Part shown: in pieces, positions 43,692 through 55,134 of the stretch
How positions within the stretch are numbered: position 1 is the first letter of the stretch
How the letters are laid out: each line of letters begins with the position of its first letter
NCBI GenBank assembly: GCA_001179505.1
Contig: CDMY01000324.1
Coordinates: 33,674-97,673, forward strand
Reading direction: 5' to 3'
Length of the DNA: 64,000 nucleotides
Source of the DNA: Vitrella brassicaformis
Lineage: Eukaryota; Sar; Vitrellaceae
The notes under the pieces: model-generated
Told to the model about the DNA's origin: nothing
The model's database searches: none
The model's input: the letters and a program-made list of their open reading frames with translations, nothing else
Position numbers and translations under genes: made by a program

Positions 43692-45600
43692 CTAGCCTGT
43701 TGGCTTGTAGGCCAGCACATTTCGATGCCTGTGGTTGGCCGCCTGGTACTCGACACCGTGGAAACCCAGTGACCGCATCGCGCCCTCCATGTCGAACTCA
43801 TAGTACTGACAGACAGGAACACACAACACAACACAACACAACACACGGACCCCTGCCTGCTACCAAGTGGGCATGGCATTTTCCCCTCCCTCCCACCGCT
43901 CCTCCTCACTCACCTGATCGCTCCATGGCTCGGTGCTCTTCATCAGCGTGAATAGCAGGGGAGGCAGATTCTGCAGCAACCAACACACCACAGCCACATC
44001 CATCCATCCATCCAGTCACAATTTGGGTTGGGTGCCTGCGTCCATCCATCACACCGACCCTCAGTGTCTGGCTCCTGGGGTCAGTATCGTGCACCACCAG
44101 CACCCCGCCAGGCTTCAGCACCCTGTACGCCTCCTTCAGCGTCGCCTGGATGGCGTGCTGGGGCATCTCGTGGCAAAGGAACCACACAACCATCAAATCG
44201 ACAGAGTCGGCCGCATCCGGCAGGTCCTCTGCCTTGGCGTGCACCCACTGGATGGGGGGGGCGTCGGCGGCCAGCCAGCTGCCCTCGTCCGCACCCACCG
44301 GCCCTTCAAGTTTCGCCGTCTTGGCCTCCTTCTCGCGCATCTGCGCGACCGCCAGAAAGTGCGGCGAGAGATCGACGCCAGCAAGGTCGGCACGTGGGAA
44401 TGCGTTGCGGAGATAGCGCGTGGAGAGCCCGACGGAGCAGCCAACGTCCAGGATGCGACCATTGGTACCCTGACAGACCGCACAGCAGGACACGAACACA
44501 AATGCATGATCATTCTCTTTCCGCGCTGTGTGGGGGTCATCACCTGGTTGGTCAGTGTGTTGTAGACACCCCCCAGCTGAACAACAGACAGACAGCACAA
44601 GGGTGTGACATGGCCTGGCACAGCCGCGGAGCGGACAGGTGTGGTCGATGCTTACCTGTTGTCGGTGTCGCTCCGCGAAGTCTCGGACGGCGTCGGTGAC
44701 TTCGGCCCGCACCCGCTGCTGCGCTGCTGGCGGTGTGAGGCCCTCCTTCGGCCATATCCTCATGCTCCTAGGAGGCGCACACCCAAGAATAAAGACAGAC
44801 GCACCGGATGACACACATAAATGAAGAACAAATGGCCTGACGATCACTCACATGACGTACGCCGCACTCTCTGCCTCAGAAGCAGCCTGCCAACCGTGCC
44901 AAGACACACACACACCACACCACACCACACAGGGGATCGCGATGTGCATATGCATCTAGCTACGGGCGTGGCCATTCCTTCCGCTGACAAACCAGCCAGT
45001 TGAGGTTGCCAGGGCTGTCGTAGCCGTGGAACGACTCTCTGTAGTAGTCGGGGTAGGCGATGTTCCCATCGACGGCCCTCATGGCACTCTCCAGCTCTGC
45101 CCGCACCTGTGGCTGCGCCATTCTCTCCACCTCCTTGGACCACGCTATGCCGTTGTCCTCGGCTGTCGATATCATGGCCTGCAGACAGACAGACAGCGGC
45201 ACGATGACAAACATACAAGTTGACTGGCAGTGGCAGTCATCGTATCGAGCTGCTGACCGACCCGTCTTGCGCCGAGCTTTGCAATGCCGCCAAGCACTTT
45301 GTTGTTGATGACCGCGTTGACGACGTCTGACAGCATGCTCTTGCCAGCCCATGGAGGCTGCAGCAGACAATAGATACACACAGATTGGTGCAGTCACAGG
45401 CCTCATTGTCATGAGATCTGCATGCTTCCGACCTTCTCAGCTGACGCATCTGCGACTGCGGCGAGACGGTGAGGCCTCTGCTGCCGGCTGATGCAGCTCC
45501 TCCCATGTCTGCAGATGCCGGCCGGCGCTGTGAAGGCGTGCGAGAGGGATGGTACGAAGATCAAGACCAGAAAGCAAAGATGCACGGCTGATGGGATCAT
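43692..45600 (-). CDS. SAM-dependent methyltransferase, likely plastid-targeted (9 exons, 403 aa)
   Basis: Exons: 45600-45433, 45357-45262, 45178-44993, 44886-44852, 44767-44656, 44576-44544, 44469-44059, 43970-43914, 43805-43692; in frame over 403 residues. Residues 211-350 form a class I methyltransferase fold: motif I ILDVGCSVGLS (216-226), an acidic strand end (GVDLS), and LKPGGVLVVHD as the post-motif strand. Upstream are segments seen in plastid methyltransferases of algae and plants (AYPDYYRESFHGYDSPGNLN; ASEAESAAYVMSMRIWP). The N-terminus is a hydrophobic signal (IPSAVHLCFLVLIFVPSLSH) followed by a Ser/Arg-rich stretch starting near Phe-Thr (AFTAPAG). This fits a bipartite plastid leader of a complex red-derived plastid, with Phe at the predicted cleavage site. 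Substrate unknown. Confidence 0.82.
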
Positions 45601-45904
45601 TATAGCTGTTGGTTGGCAAGGTTGGTTGTAATCTCGTTGGGCATTTTTGAGCTCGCAATGGGAAGGGGAGTGGTCGAGCGGCAGGAGATGAACTCCCCCG
45701 CTGGATGGTGCGCACATGACGATAGTTACACATGACGATAGTTAGCATTCGTATGCGATGGGAAGGAAAGGAGCGTCATGGTGGCAGACAAGTGAGAAGG
45801 CAGCCCAGGCAGATCCCGAGCTTCGTCATCGCTTCTCTTGCCTGGTGTATGTGTGTCTGAGCAGCCTCGCTTCCACGTGACCCATCCCGCCGTAAGATCT
45901 GACG

Positions 45905-48030
45905 ATGTCGCACCAGCAGCAGCCCGGCGAGCCGTTCCCCGTGACCCTCTCACGCGGTGGAGCGCCAGCCTTTGCCCTCTCGGCCTCCAAAGAGTTGGCC
46001 TTCGGCATTGACGATGGCTCCCTCTCACCTGACGCAGCGGCCCAGCTCCTGACGCAAGAGAAGGCCGACCCCAACGGGCGGTACTACGACACTTCCCTCG
46101 ACCGTTTGGATTCTCTGCTGCATCTGGCTGCCGAGAAGTGTATCGGAGAGGATGGTGCCGCGATGCTGGAGTGCCTCATCAAGGACGCTGGAGCGGATGT
46201 GAACTTCGTTGATGTTGTTGAGGCCGGCAACAACAGGAGACCACTGGACTCCCTGCTAGCCCGCCTGCGTCGAGCCGACCGCCGTCTGCTGTTGGCCCTC
46301 CTGCCCATGATCGAGACCCTCCTGAGGCACGGCGCCAGGTGCTACTTTGGTGGTGCTGGTGCGTTGCAGTCGCTCTTCGCCAGTTCCGCCATGGAAGAGG
46401 TCTCGGCCACGGGGTGCCTTGAGGTCGTCACTCGGCTGACCACTGCCGCAGCAGCGGCACCCACACCACCCAGCCTCGGCGGAGACTTCGCTCTCAGCAA
46501 GGCATGTAGGTGCCAATTCCGACAGGAGGAGGACCAGCAGCAGCAGCAGCAGGAGCAGCAGAAGAGAGATGGGGCGTATGACAGCCACGCGGACCCCCAC
46601 ATCGCCATTCTCGAGAAACTAGTAGAGGGGATGGGGCGGAAGGTGCTGGAGGGCTTCATCGCCAAGGAGGCGTTGAATCACGCCGTCGACCGTCAGAACA
46701 GAGCTGTGGTGTATTGGTTGGTGAGGCAGGGAGTGAGGGCTGATGATGACGCACTCTCTCGTGCTCACTGGGATGTGGATGTGATATCATTGCTGGTGCG
46801 TGAGGCAGGAGCTCACGTAGACAGGGGGTGGCGGCAGCCCCTTGTCCGCTTTGTGGGGGGAGGTCACGACACTGCTGCGCAGCACCTGATCCAATTGGGG
46901 GCATCGGTAGACAGAGCACTCACCCACCTTCCCACGACAGCCAGAGATAAGCAGCGCATTTTGTCGGTGTATCACGACTATCTCAATCGCTCTGTCCCCA
47001 CACACGCCATGGGCTTCATCAACACGTCCCTCGCCCCTCTGCGCACTCTGTCTGCCCTGTCGGCTTCCCACTCTGTGTTCGGTGTGGGTGTGTTGTGCAG
47101 TCAGATTGCCTCGTACGTAGAGCCTCTACCGCTGCCCTTCTCTGATCGCACGCCACTCGGGCGGCGGCTCAACGCGGCACTGTCTTTCTTCGTCTCACGT
47201 GTCTGCAATGTGGCCAGCCCCTGTGAGCGGCGCCGTTTGTTTCGGCACACTGCCTTCGTCACGCCACACACCACACACACGGACACATCAGATAGCCAGG
47301 GAGGGGGAGAGGGAGAGGGCGGGCAGGTAGGCGAGGGCATCGTGTATGGCCTCCGTGACGTGATCCACCTGATTCGGTGTGAGGAGGCGCTCCACTACCA
47401 GCTGCCTGACATCGACAGTGGATTCGGCAATGGCAAGCCATTCGAGTGTGCCTTCGATGGCCGTGTGGTGGTGGGCGGGGCGGGGGGAGGGCAGTGTGTG
47501 GTGCAGACGATAGATAGGTGGGAGGCCATGGGTGAGAGGAGGCCGCCCGGTGCGCTGTGGAGTGAGGAGTCATCGGATGATGATGATAGCTCGGACGACT
47601 CAGATGAGGATGACGACATCGATGAGGTCAGCAGGGAGGGGCACACAGTCACATGCATGTGATGATCCACTGTTGTGTGTGTGCAGGACGGCATGGATGA
47701 GGACGGCCTGGAGGACGCCGGGGACGGCGACGATCTAGATGAGGTGGAAGGAGGCACATGTGCACACGCATGATTTGTGTGGTCTGTGTATGTGTAAAGG
47801 GTTTCATGGCCGAGGACGGCATGGACGGCGACCTGGGAGAGGAGGACGGCGATATGATCGACGACGATGACGAGCCGCAGCACACTGAGGACGACCAGTG
47901 AGTTGAGGGGGGAGGGGTGGATGGGGGCACTCTGCATGAGTACACACATGGCTGTCTGTCTGTCTGTCTCTCTCACAGGAGTGTCGATGAGATGGATGAG
48001 GAGCACAGCAGCAGCGATCCGCTCATCTGA
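45905..48030 (+). CDS. Ankyrin-like protein with acidic C-terminus, copy 2, intact (4 exons, 642 aa)
   Basis: Exons: 45905-47626, 47687-47743, 47800-47897, 47979-48030; in frame over 642 residues. The N-terminal half has divergent ankyrin-like units (LLHLAAEKCIGEDGAAMLEC; LLPMIETLLRHGARC; HLIQLGASVDRALTH). A Gln-rich stretch (QEEDQQQQQQEQQKR) lies at about 202-220. The centre has SYVEPLPLPFSDRTPLGRRL and LRDVIHLIRCEEALHYQLPD; the C-terminal 100 residues are strongly acidic (DDIDEDGMDEDGLED, IDDDDEP, then VDEMDEEHSSSD). No signal or membrane span is visible. Exons 2-4 are short and encode only the acidic tail; the acceptors of exon 3 (AAAGG here, GAAGG in copy 1) are weak. Function unknown; ankyrin-type repeats suggest protein binding. 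Confidence 0.8.
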
Positions 48031-48686
48031 AAGGCTAGGTACGCCAAGCGACTCGCAGACCACCGGCCTCTCTCCTCTGCTGCTGCTCACGGCTGTGTTT
48101 GGTTGTCTGTGTGCTTCAGATCACAGAAAGTAGCTATTGGTTGAGTGGCCGGCCGTTGGTGCCCCCATCACGCCCATGACCGACGAGTACGTGTCGTGGG
48201 CCCCCTACCAGCAGAAGGCCTCTCTTGCTGGAGATTCGCTGCCTGGCTGGATGCATCCACCCACCCACCCATCCATCCATCCATCCATCCATCCATCCAT
48301 GTGTCTTCGTGTGTGTTCATGTGTGAGACCATTTGCGTGTGTGTGTATGGGGGGTGGTGTCCATCTCGATGCGTTCGTTCATCGTGTTGTTCATTCAACC
48401 CGTGTGTACAGCTAACTAAGAGCTTGGCGGCAAGAAATCTCCTTTACCCACTCACTCATCCATCCGCCCTGGCCCCTTCCCCTGCGGCTCAGCGCTTGTC
48501 CGTTGCAAGGTCCCTTCCCCGGCTTAGCTCGCCTCTTGAAGTTCTGAGCTCGCAATTTTCGTCGGCCCCCCCGGCCGTCGATATTTGACCCTTCCCAGGC
48601 CGCCCCTTCTCTCGCCATCTGTTGGCCCTTGCTGTTGAGACTCTGTTGAGTGAGACGGTGTCTATCTGCGTTGCGATTGAGTGAGG
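48031..48686. other. Intergenic; duplicated 3' flank, (CATC)n, promoter of next gene
   Basis: The first ~440 bases are the duplicated flank, including the tetranucleotide run at 48270-48301. The last ~200 bases are unique and precede the proline-rich gene. Confidence 0.4.
48270..48301. repeat. Tetranucleotide (CATC)n microsatellite
   Basis: About eight CATC units lie in the 3' flank of ankyrin-like copy 2. Copy 1 lacks this run at the equivalent place, so it expanded after the duplication. Confidence 0.8.
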
Positions 48687-50808
48687 ATGCTGCCCTTCTA
48701 CCCCTACAGAGGCCACTGGATGGGCACGGCGCCTGCTCGTCCGCCTCCCCCCACATCTGGTTCTCCACAATTCATCCGTTTCCCCATCGCCTCGCCTCAA
48801 CTTGCCCCACCTCCCCCGGCAGTTCACATGATGCGTCCTATCGTCTGTCCTCCTCTCGTCACACAAGGCCCCTCTTGCGTGCCGCCGCATCCCACGCCCG
48901 CTCCTCCCTTTGCCGGGCGCCCCAATGCCATAAGGCCCCCTCTCGTCCCCCCGAGCTCATTCTTCGTCCCGCCATACCCCACCGTCGCCCCTCCCGCGTC
49001 TGCCATGCGGGTGAGACCCCCTCTTGTCGGCGCCCCTCCCCTGAGGCCTCCCATTTCGCCTGCTGTTTTCGCTGGGTCAGCAGGAAAACGGAGCCCACAT
49101 CTGACTGGCAATGCCTCGGAATGCTGTTGTGTCGTTTGTGTGTGTCTATGACTCAGATCGCATCATCATGTGCGAGTGGCTGTACAGGTGTCACAAGCAG
49201 CCGTCACGAGACATCATCCTGCCGCAGCTGCATCTCTGTCATCTGGTCGGTCTTTTCCACTCCAGAATCGCCTTGTCTCTTTCCACCATGTCATGTGTGC
49301 GTCTCGGACAGGTCCGGTGACCGTCACGCCGGCGCCAGCCGACGATCGTCCTGTGTTCGGCAAGTGGAGGTCCAGAGACGTTGTCCCGCCGCCACCGCGT
49401 TGTCTGATTGGCCCTGCAAGTCCGCGGCCGCTGATGAGCCAGCAGCAGCTGCGCAGCAAGCGCAGGAGCATCTTCAAGTGGACCAGGCGCAGGACTAACA
49501 ATACGCAGGTGGACGAGCATTGATTGACTCGTCCGTACTTGGGGTTATCCGCACTTCGTGTCTGTGTTGATATGGGTGTGTGTATATTTGCAGAGACACG
49601 CTACCTGGGGCGAGAGCAGTGCCCACATGGTTCCGTCTGAGGTGTGGCGTCAGGGGGTGGTGTCGTCCCTTCCTCTGGCCGACGTGGTGGCCCTGCGCAA
49701 CACCTCGTCTACCTTCAGCTGCCGAGACGTGTATTCTGTGCCTGTCGACGTCTGGCGGGAGCTGATGATGCCCTGCTTTGCTGTGAGGGATCTGGCGGCC
49801 ATCCGGACCACCTCTCGCAGCTTCGGCATGTCAATCGTCTCCGCCAGGGAGATGCTGCATCGCCTTGACGCTCTCCTTGAGGGCCACAAGCTCACGGGGA
49901 TCATCGATATCGAACGCGCAGCAACAGGAGCCGGGATTGGTGGCCTGCAGTTTTTCCAAGCCCTGCTCCAGTGCTGTTATCTGCTGGAGCAGGGTGCTAC
50001 CGAGTGGCGGATGATGAGACATTTCATCCGTGCAGCGGCATGCTATCGGCTGACCCCTGACAGCGGGCTGCCTCTGAAGGTGTCGGCTCAGCTGGTGACT
50101 GAGGAGCTGCCCACCCTGCCCACCGACCAGCCCCTGATGATGGCCATCTATCGGCTTATTGGGCCTCTGCTGACCTACCCCTCCGGATACACACTGGCGC
50201 TGCGGGACGGTGACGATGAGGGAACCTATCGACTCGGCAGTTATGAGTTCCGTGTGGTGCCGCCGACTGAACTGCCCCCCGGCCATCGGTATGCGCATAG
50301 ATACAAGGCGGCCGATCCTGTGGTGCGGCTAGGGCCGTTTGCGGAGGGATCCCGGCTGCTGCCGTCCTTCTCATCGCTGCTGTTCCACTGCCTCTGTGAG
50401 CGTTGGCATATCCGACCCGCACCCAAGGAGAGAACCGTGCTGTACAAACTCTTGGGGCATGCTGACCCGAGGTATCGGTCTCTGCTCACGAGCGACATTC
50501 CTGATGAGGACGGCATTGTCGCGGACAGCCTCGTCGACAACGGAAACCTGCAGGCGGACGCGGCTGAGCATCGCTATGTCCTCATCAGCGGCTATCGACC
50601 GGACGAGACATCCGGCGGCATTCTCTCGGTGGGAGGCGGCAGCGTCAGTCTGCTCACCAACGAGGTGCCCATCGGACTCGCCGATTGGATGACTGACGCC
50701 CGTCTGCCCGTCGCGATGCCGCCATTGCGGCGGGTGCTGAGGCCCTTCAACTTAGAGTGGGACATCATCGACAGTCGGCGACTCAACACGGAATACTGGA
50801 TGGACTGA
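48687..50808 (+). CDS. Proline-rich N-terminus with F-box-like C-terminal region, unrecognised
   Basis: The last exon (49594-50808, 404 residues) and the preceding exon (49312-49508) join in phase at ACGCAG and TTTGCAG sites. The first exon begins at ATG 48687 (MLPFYPYRGHWMG) and is Pro-rich; how it joins the second exon is not resolved. The C-terminal part opens with two similar segments, PSEVWRQGVVSSLPLADVVA and DVWRELMMPCFAVRDLAAIR. Both resemble F-box helices with the Leu-x-Asp-Leu/Val pattern. A mixed region without recognised family follows (LMMAIYRLIGPLLTYPSGYT; YVLISGYRPDET). It may be a substrate adaptor of an SCF-type ligase, but that is weak inference. Confidence 0.55.
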
Positions 50809-51138
50809 TGCGTATTAGTCGCCCGGCCAGAAGGGGAGACAGGTAGCTGTGAGTTGTGTTTGTATGTCTACGAAGGGCACATCCATGAATGAGACATTGG
50901 CTGAGTGGCGGCTGAATGCACGAGCGGGCAGCGGATCGGATTTTTCTAATCGATTGAAATGAGAACCCTGAGTCTGTCGATCAGCGACTTGAGGGGACAT
51001 GAGACACGGCAAAAAGTGCAATCGTTGAAAGCATGCTCACAGAGAGAAATCCAACAAGCCCTTCATTGATTCACCTCACCACACCACACCCTACCACACA
51101 ACTCACATCACCTTGCATCACATCACATGGCCCCCCAG
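50809..51138. other. Convergent intergenic gap
   Basis: These 330 bases lie between two convergent genes. A CACACC/CATCA-rich stretch lies near 51075-51128. No gene is seen. Confidence 0.4.
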
Positions 51139-54100
51139 TCAGTCGCCCGTCTGCACAACCAGGCGTAGCACCTCTACCTCATCGGCGCGAATGAGCTTAT
51201 TCGTCGGCTCCCACATCACTCGCACGACACACAGCCCTTCCCCCGGTGTCCCTGCTGAATCCGGTGCCCACAGCCCCAGCAATACCATACACCCATTTGC
51301 GTCCAAGTCTCTCACCGTCATTTTACCATAATGATCCAGTGCCATTCGTCTCAACGCTAGGTCGCGAAAGAATGGTCCACTCGGGAAACACGACTGAAAC
51401 GTTATCTGTGCACCCCCTGTCGTCTTGAAGATGAGTCCATCAGAGGAATTGCGGTTGCTGTGCCCATCGCAGACAACGAGGCTAGGCGGGCGTGCCCCCA
51501 CTGGCAGCTCAGGCGCTGGATGCAGGCTGGTGTCGATGAAGCAGCCGTGGATTGACGCGTCGCTGCGGATTAGGAAGACGAGACAGCTGGCATCGCCAAC
51601 ACGATTGAGCATATCGGTGTACGCAAATCCATGCACGGTGCCCCTGCAAGGACGCCACGCGCAAGAATAAGGAATTCAGCAGCAAATCAAGGAAGGCCGG
51701 ATCACGTAAGTATCGTAATACTTGTACAGCAGCTCGACGCCTGTGATGTGTTTGCCCGTCTTCTGCAGTATGGCCATCAGCTGACTAACGGAGACGGTCA
51801 CAGAGGGGCTGGGGATGCACGGCCCATCGCCATGCAGCCGCATCATGGGCTCCATCACCATTCCGTGTCTCTCCATCTCTGACAGAAGTGACGCCTTGAG
51901 ACGTTCAGGCGCGTATGGGGGGTCGATTCCACTCATGGGTGCAGCAGCACGCATTCGCCCGGCAAAGTCACGAACAAGCATCCCCGCAGAGACATCAGGG
52001 CTAAGTGAGGAGAGGTAGCGATCCGGCATCCGGGTCATGTTCTGGAAGGTGGCCAGCGGCGGCTGCTGCGATTGGCTTGCTGTGAGCGATGGGAATGGAG
52101 GTCCAGTAGTGCTTCGCGAGTAGGCAAATGCTGCCCCCTGCATCTGATGGCAGACAGGGGGAAATGACATGGTGTCCGATGCCTTCTGCGCCGATATGAT
52201 CCCACCTACCCGCTTGATGTCGCTGGCCGTCAAGACGAGGCGGCTCTCCACTTCTTTCCATGTCCAAAAGACCAGGTCAGGGCCGAAGCGTCGTTCTGTG
52301 GCCATATTGAGAGCATCCAGATGGGATGAGACATCGGGGCTATCGGGCAGGACGATTGTCAGGCTATTGATGGATTGGATCTCGAGCAACGACCATATGC
52401 TCGACAGCAGGAAGGTGCCGGGCTCAACAGCATCCGAATATGGCACTGCAGTGAGTGAGACATAGAGACATAGAAACCCCAAGCCGTCAAATAAAACGAG
52501 CGGACTCGTTTATGTCTTACCATCCAGGTGTATGACTAGGCTGTTGATGTGGGGCATCTGGTCCTTGTGATCGCCCAGTGTGATGCCCTCCCTCTCGTTC
52601 TCAGCCTTGACGAACTCCCGACGATCCTCAGACATGAGCCCGAAAGTCAGCGTGCTGAACCCACCGTGGCCTCCACCGATGAGCGCTTGGCGCACCTCTG
52701 TCTCGCTGCCGCCAATGACAAACGTCTCCAGCGATGGCATGTGAGGCCTCATGACGGCTGCGAGCCGGGATGCGGCCTCTTCCTTGACGATGAGGACCTT
52801 GACCTTCTGGAGCTTCTCTTTGATGGCCAGCAGCCTGATGTTCGCATGCTGTCCATCGCCTGGCCGCAACGACTCAAGTGTCAGCTCTCTCGGCACCCCC
52901 GACGTGCTCATTTGCCCAAGCAGGACCAACACGTCTGTCGCGGTCAAGTCCATCAGATGCATGCTGTCGAGACGCGGCCCTTTGCTCAGCACTGCTTTGG
53001 CAACCCCCAGCCCAATGCGACTCGAAAGCGTCAGGCTCTTCACGGCCAGGAGGCCATCGCTCTTGAAGGCCTTGAGTTCGGCAGGATCTGGCGGGATGGC
53101 GTTGGCTGGTGGAGTGAATCCCTCGGCACACTTGATGGAGATCGTGCACCTTGTGAAGCTGCAGATAAGCCTGAGGTCGTCCACCATGCTGTCGTCGATG
53201 GTATCGTTCGATCTGTCCAGTTGGTCTTGTGTGACGGTCCACACGTAGTGGTATGCAGCAGATGATGGTCGCAATTTAGCGTCCGGTTTCGACGAGAGGA
53301 CACTCGGGGTCCTCAACTCGGGGCCCCATTCGCACGTTACAGTACTCCAACAGGGCACTGAGCAGTTGTGGACCGAAGCCGGAGACCTCGGGGAATTGGG
53401 TATAAGCCAGGAGATGGTTGAGCGGAAATTCGATGTCTCCACTGCCGTCGGCTGAAGAGAAGCCGTCGACTGAAGAGATGTTACCAACAAGGACGGTGGA
53501 CGGAAAGTGGAGACATCGACGAAGGGGGCCGCAAATACGCTCTACGAAGGTGGCCACGGCTTTGAATGTATCGTAGTCGTTGAGCAAGAGGGAATGGCAG
53601 TCGCTGTCCGACACAACGAGCACCAGGTCTACCAGCGACTTCGAGCACCCACGGTCCACCAAACACTTCTGCAGACAGTGGGAAGCAAGAGAGATCGGCA
53701 TTACTGACGCCACCATTTTCCCTGCTTTCTGTGTCTCAGTCTGTACCTGCAGCTGCCGGATTCCGTCTCTGATGTCGGTCGGTTCAAGTCCATAGAATTT
53801 GATGCTGTCGACATACTCAAGCTTTGCCAGAGGCCCCTCAGTTCCCGGCTTTGCCGGAGGGATGGCCTCAAGCAGCTCAGCAAGCTGCGGTGGAGCAGCG
53901 GGAACCCTCACGTGTAACTGCTGAAGGGATCTGGTTGAAGCAATGACTGGTCTGATGCAGTCGTTGTCCTCGGTCGCCACATCCATCACGCTCTCGAGCG
54001 CTGGCAGGGCCCATCCCCGCCCATTCACCACAGAGTGGCCGTCGTGGACGCACTCGAAATCCGTGAGGGCCGGGAGGTTGATCGATTGGGAACGGACGGC

Positions 54101-54928
54101 GGCAGGAGGAACGGCATTCACAGTGTTGGCCCGCTCGATCTCAGGGAGCCCAATGTTTGGAATCCGCACCGTTTCGAAGGTCAACGACTTGAGGGACCCC
54201 TCGCTCATCGTGGTGGCAGGCCCTGCTTCTGTCGCGCTATTTTTTGCCCCAGCGCGTGGCCCTCGATGAGCGCGATGACGCTTCCGAAACACCACAATGG
54301 TGCATCGATGTAATCGTCGTCGTCATCGTCATCAGAATCCTCACTCAATGAATCATCGTCATCGTCCTTCGAAGCCCATGAACACGGAAAGCGGTGTGTG
54401 ACGGCAGTCAGGTTGATCATCTGCTTGCCGAGCTCGTGTGCCGTCTGCGGGGTCATCTGCTCCCAAAAGTTCCTTTGGCATGTGTTGCTGTAGTCGATGA
54501 CGAGCCCCGTGTGGTGCTGTAGGACAATGCCGCTGACTGGCGAGGGCAGGGGCGGCTTGAGACACCACACGGGGTTGATGAAGGCGTACAGACCGACTTG
54601 AAGCTCACGAGGCTGCACATCGACAGGCGACAGACGAGAGACACACCCTATCGGCTGCGTCTTGGGTCCTCTCTTTGTCCCTCTTACCACTGGAATGCCT
54701 TGCCAGCCCTGCATCCGAATGGCCTGCACGAAGTATCGGAGAGAGAGAGATGCATGACGCATGGGTGCTTGTGGTCACGTGTCTTGCCTTGAAGACGCCA
54801 GCCATCGCTTTGTTGTCCGCCGCAGAGGCATTGTTGCCAGCGGGGTGACCCGAGGAAGAGGCTTCATCGTTCTCGCTGCCTGAGGGCAAAGCAATTGGGG
54901 CAAAGTGAAATGGCAACAGATAGACCAT
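51139..54928 (-). CDS. Large LRR-like protein with TLDc-like C-terminus (6 exons, 1127 aa as modelled)
   Basis: Exons: 54928-54788, 54723-54293, 54236-53485, 53357-52521, 52445-51728, 51643-51139; the frame is intact over 1127 residues. Intron 1 has a GC donor (AAG|GCAAGA). Intron 2 (56 bases) is needed to avoid a stop at 54205; without it, two overlapping genes would result. The N-terminal ~190 residues include an acidic run (DDDDDSLSEDSDDDDDDD). The middle has repeating strand-helix units (LAVKSLTLSSRIGLGVAKAV; LDSMHLMDLTATDVLVLLGQ; MPSLETFVIGG) that look leucine-rich-repeat-like. The C-terminus (GTVHGFAYTDMLNRVGDASC, then LVFLIRSDASIHGCFIDTS) recalls the TLDc domain, without certainty. Function unknown. 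Confidence 0.6.
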
Positions 54929-55134
54929 ACACTTTCGCCATGCATGATCAAGCGTACCAGGGCGACATCGTCGCCTCCGAGTCATTCTGTGGGCAGGCGG
55001 GGCGGCCCGATCGTCTGCAGTCAATCTGCAGTTGCGAGCTTTGCGGGGCGGGGAGGCGAGGCGACCGACACATGGCTCCTTTGACGTGTTGTACAGCATC
55101 GGGCACTCATAGATCTGAGTGACTGAGAAGCGGC
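54929..55134. promoter_or_regulatory. 206-base divergent promoter region
   Basis: This separates the start codons of the LRR/TLDc-like gene (-) and the glycosyltransferase gene (+). Confidence 0.4.

Larger units (their letters stand above)
45788..48475 (+). repeat. Segmental duplication, copy 2 (partner 19896-22640)
   Basis: This is the direct-orientation partner of the first copy, with the same exon layout and recognisable 5' and 3' flanks. Low-complexity sequence has diverged most: the copy 1 stretch of TGGC repeats and TG runs is replaced here by a (CATC)n run at about 48270-48301. Confidence 0.85.

Noticed and set aside
54205-54208. ATGA overlap suggesting two overlapping genes
   Set aside because: An intron at 54292-54237 joins the two frames in phase, which fits a eukaryotic gene better.
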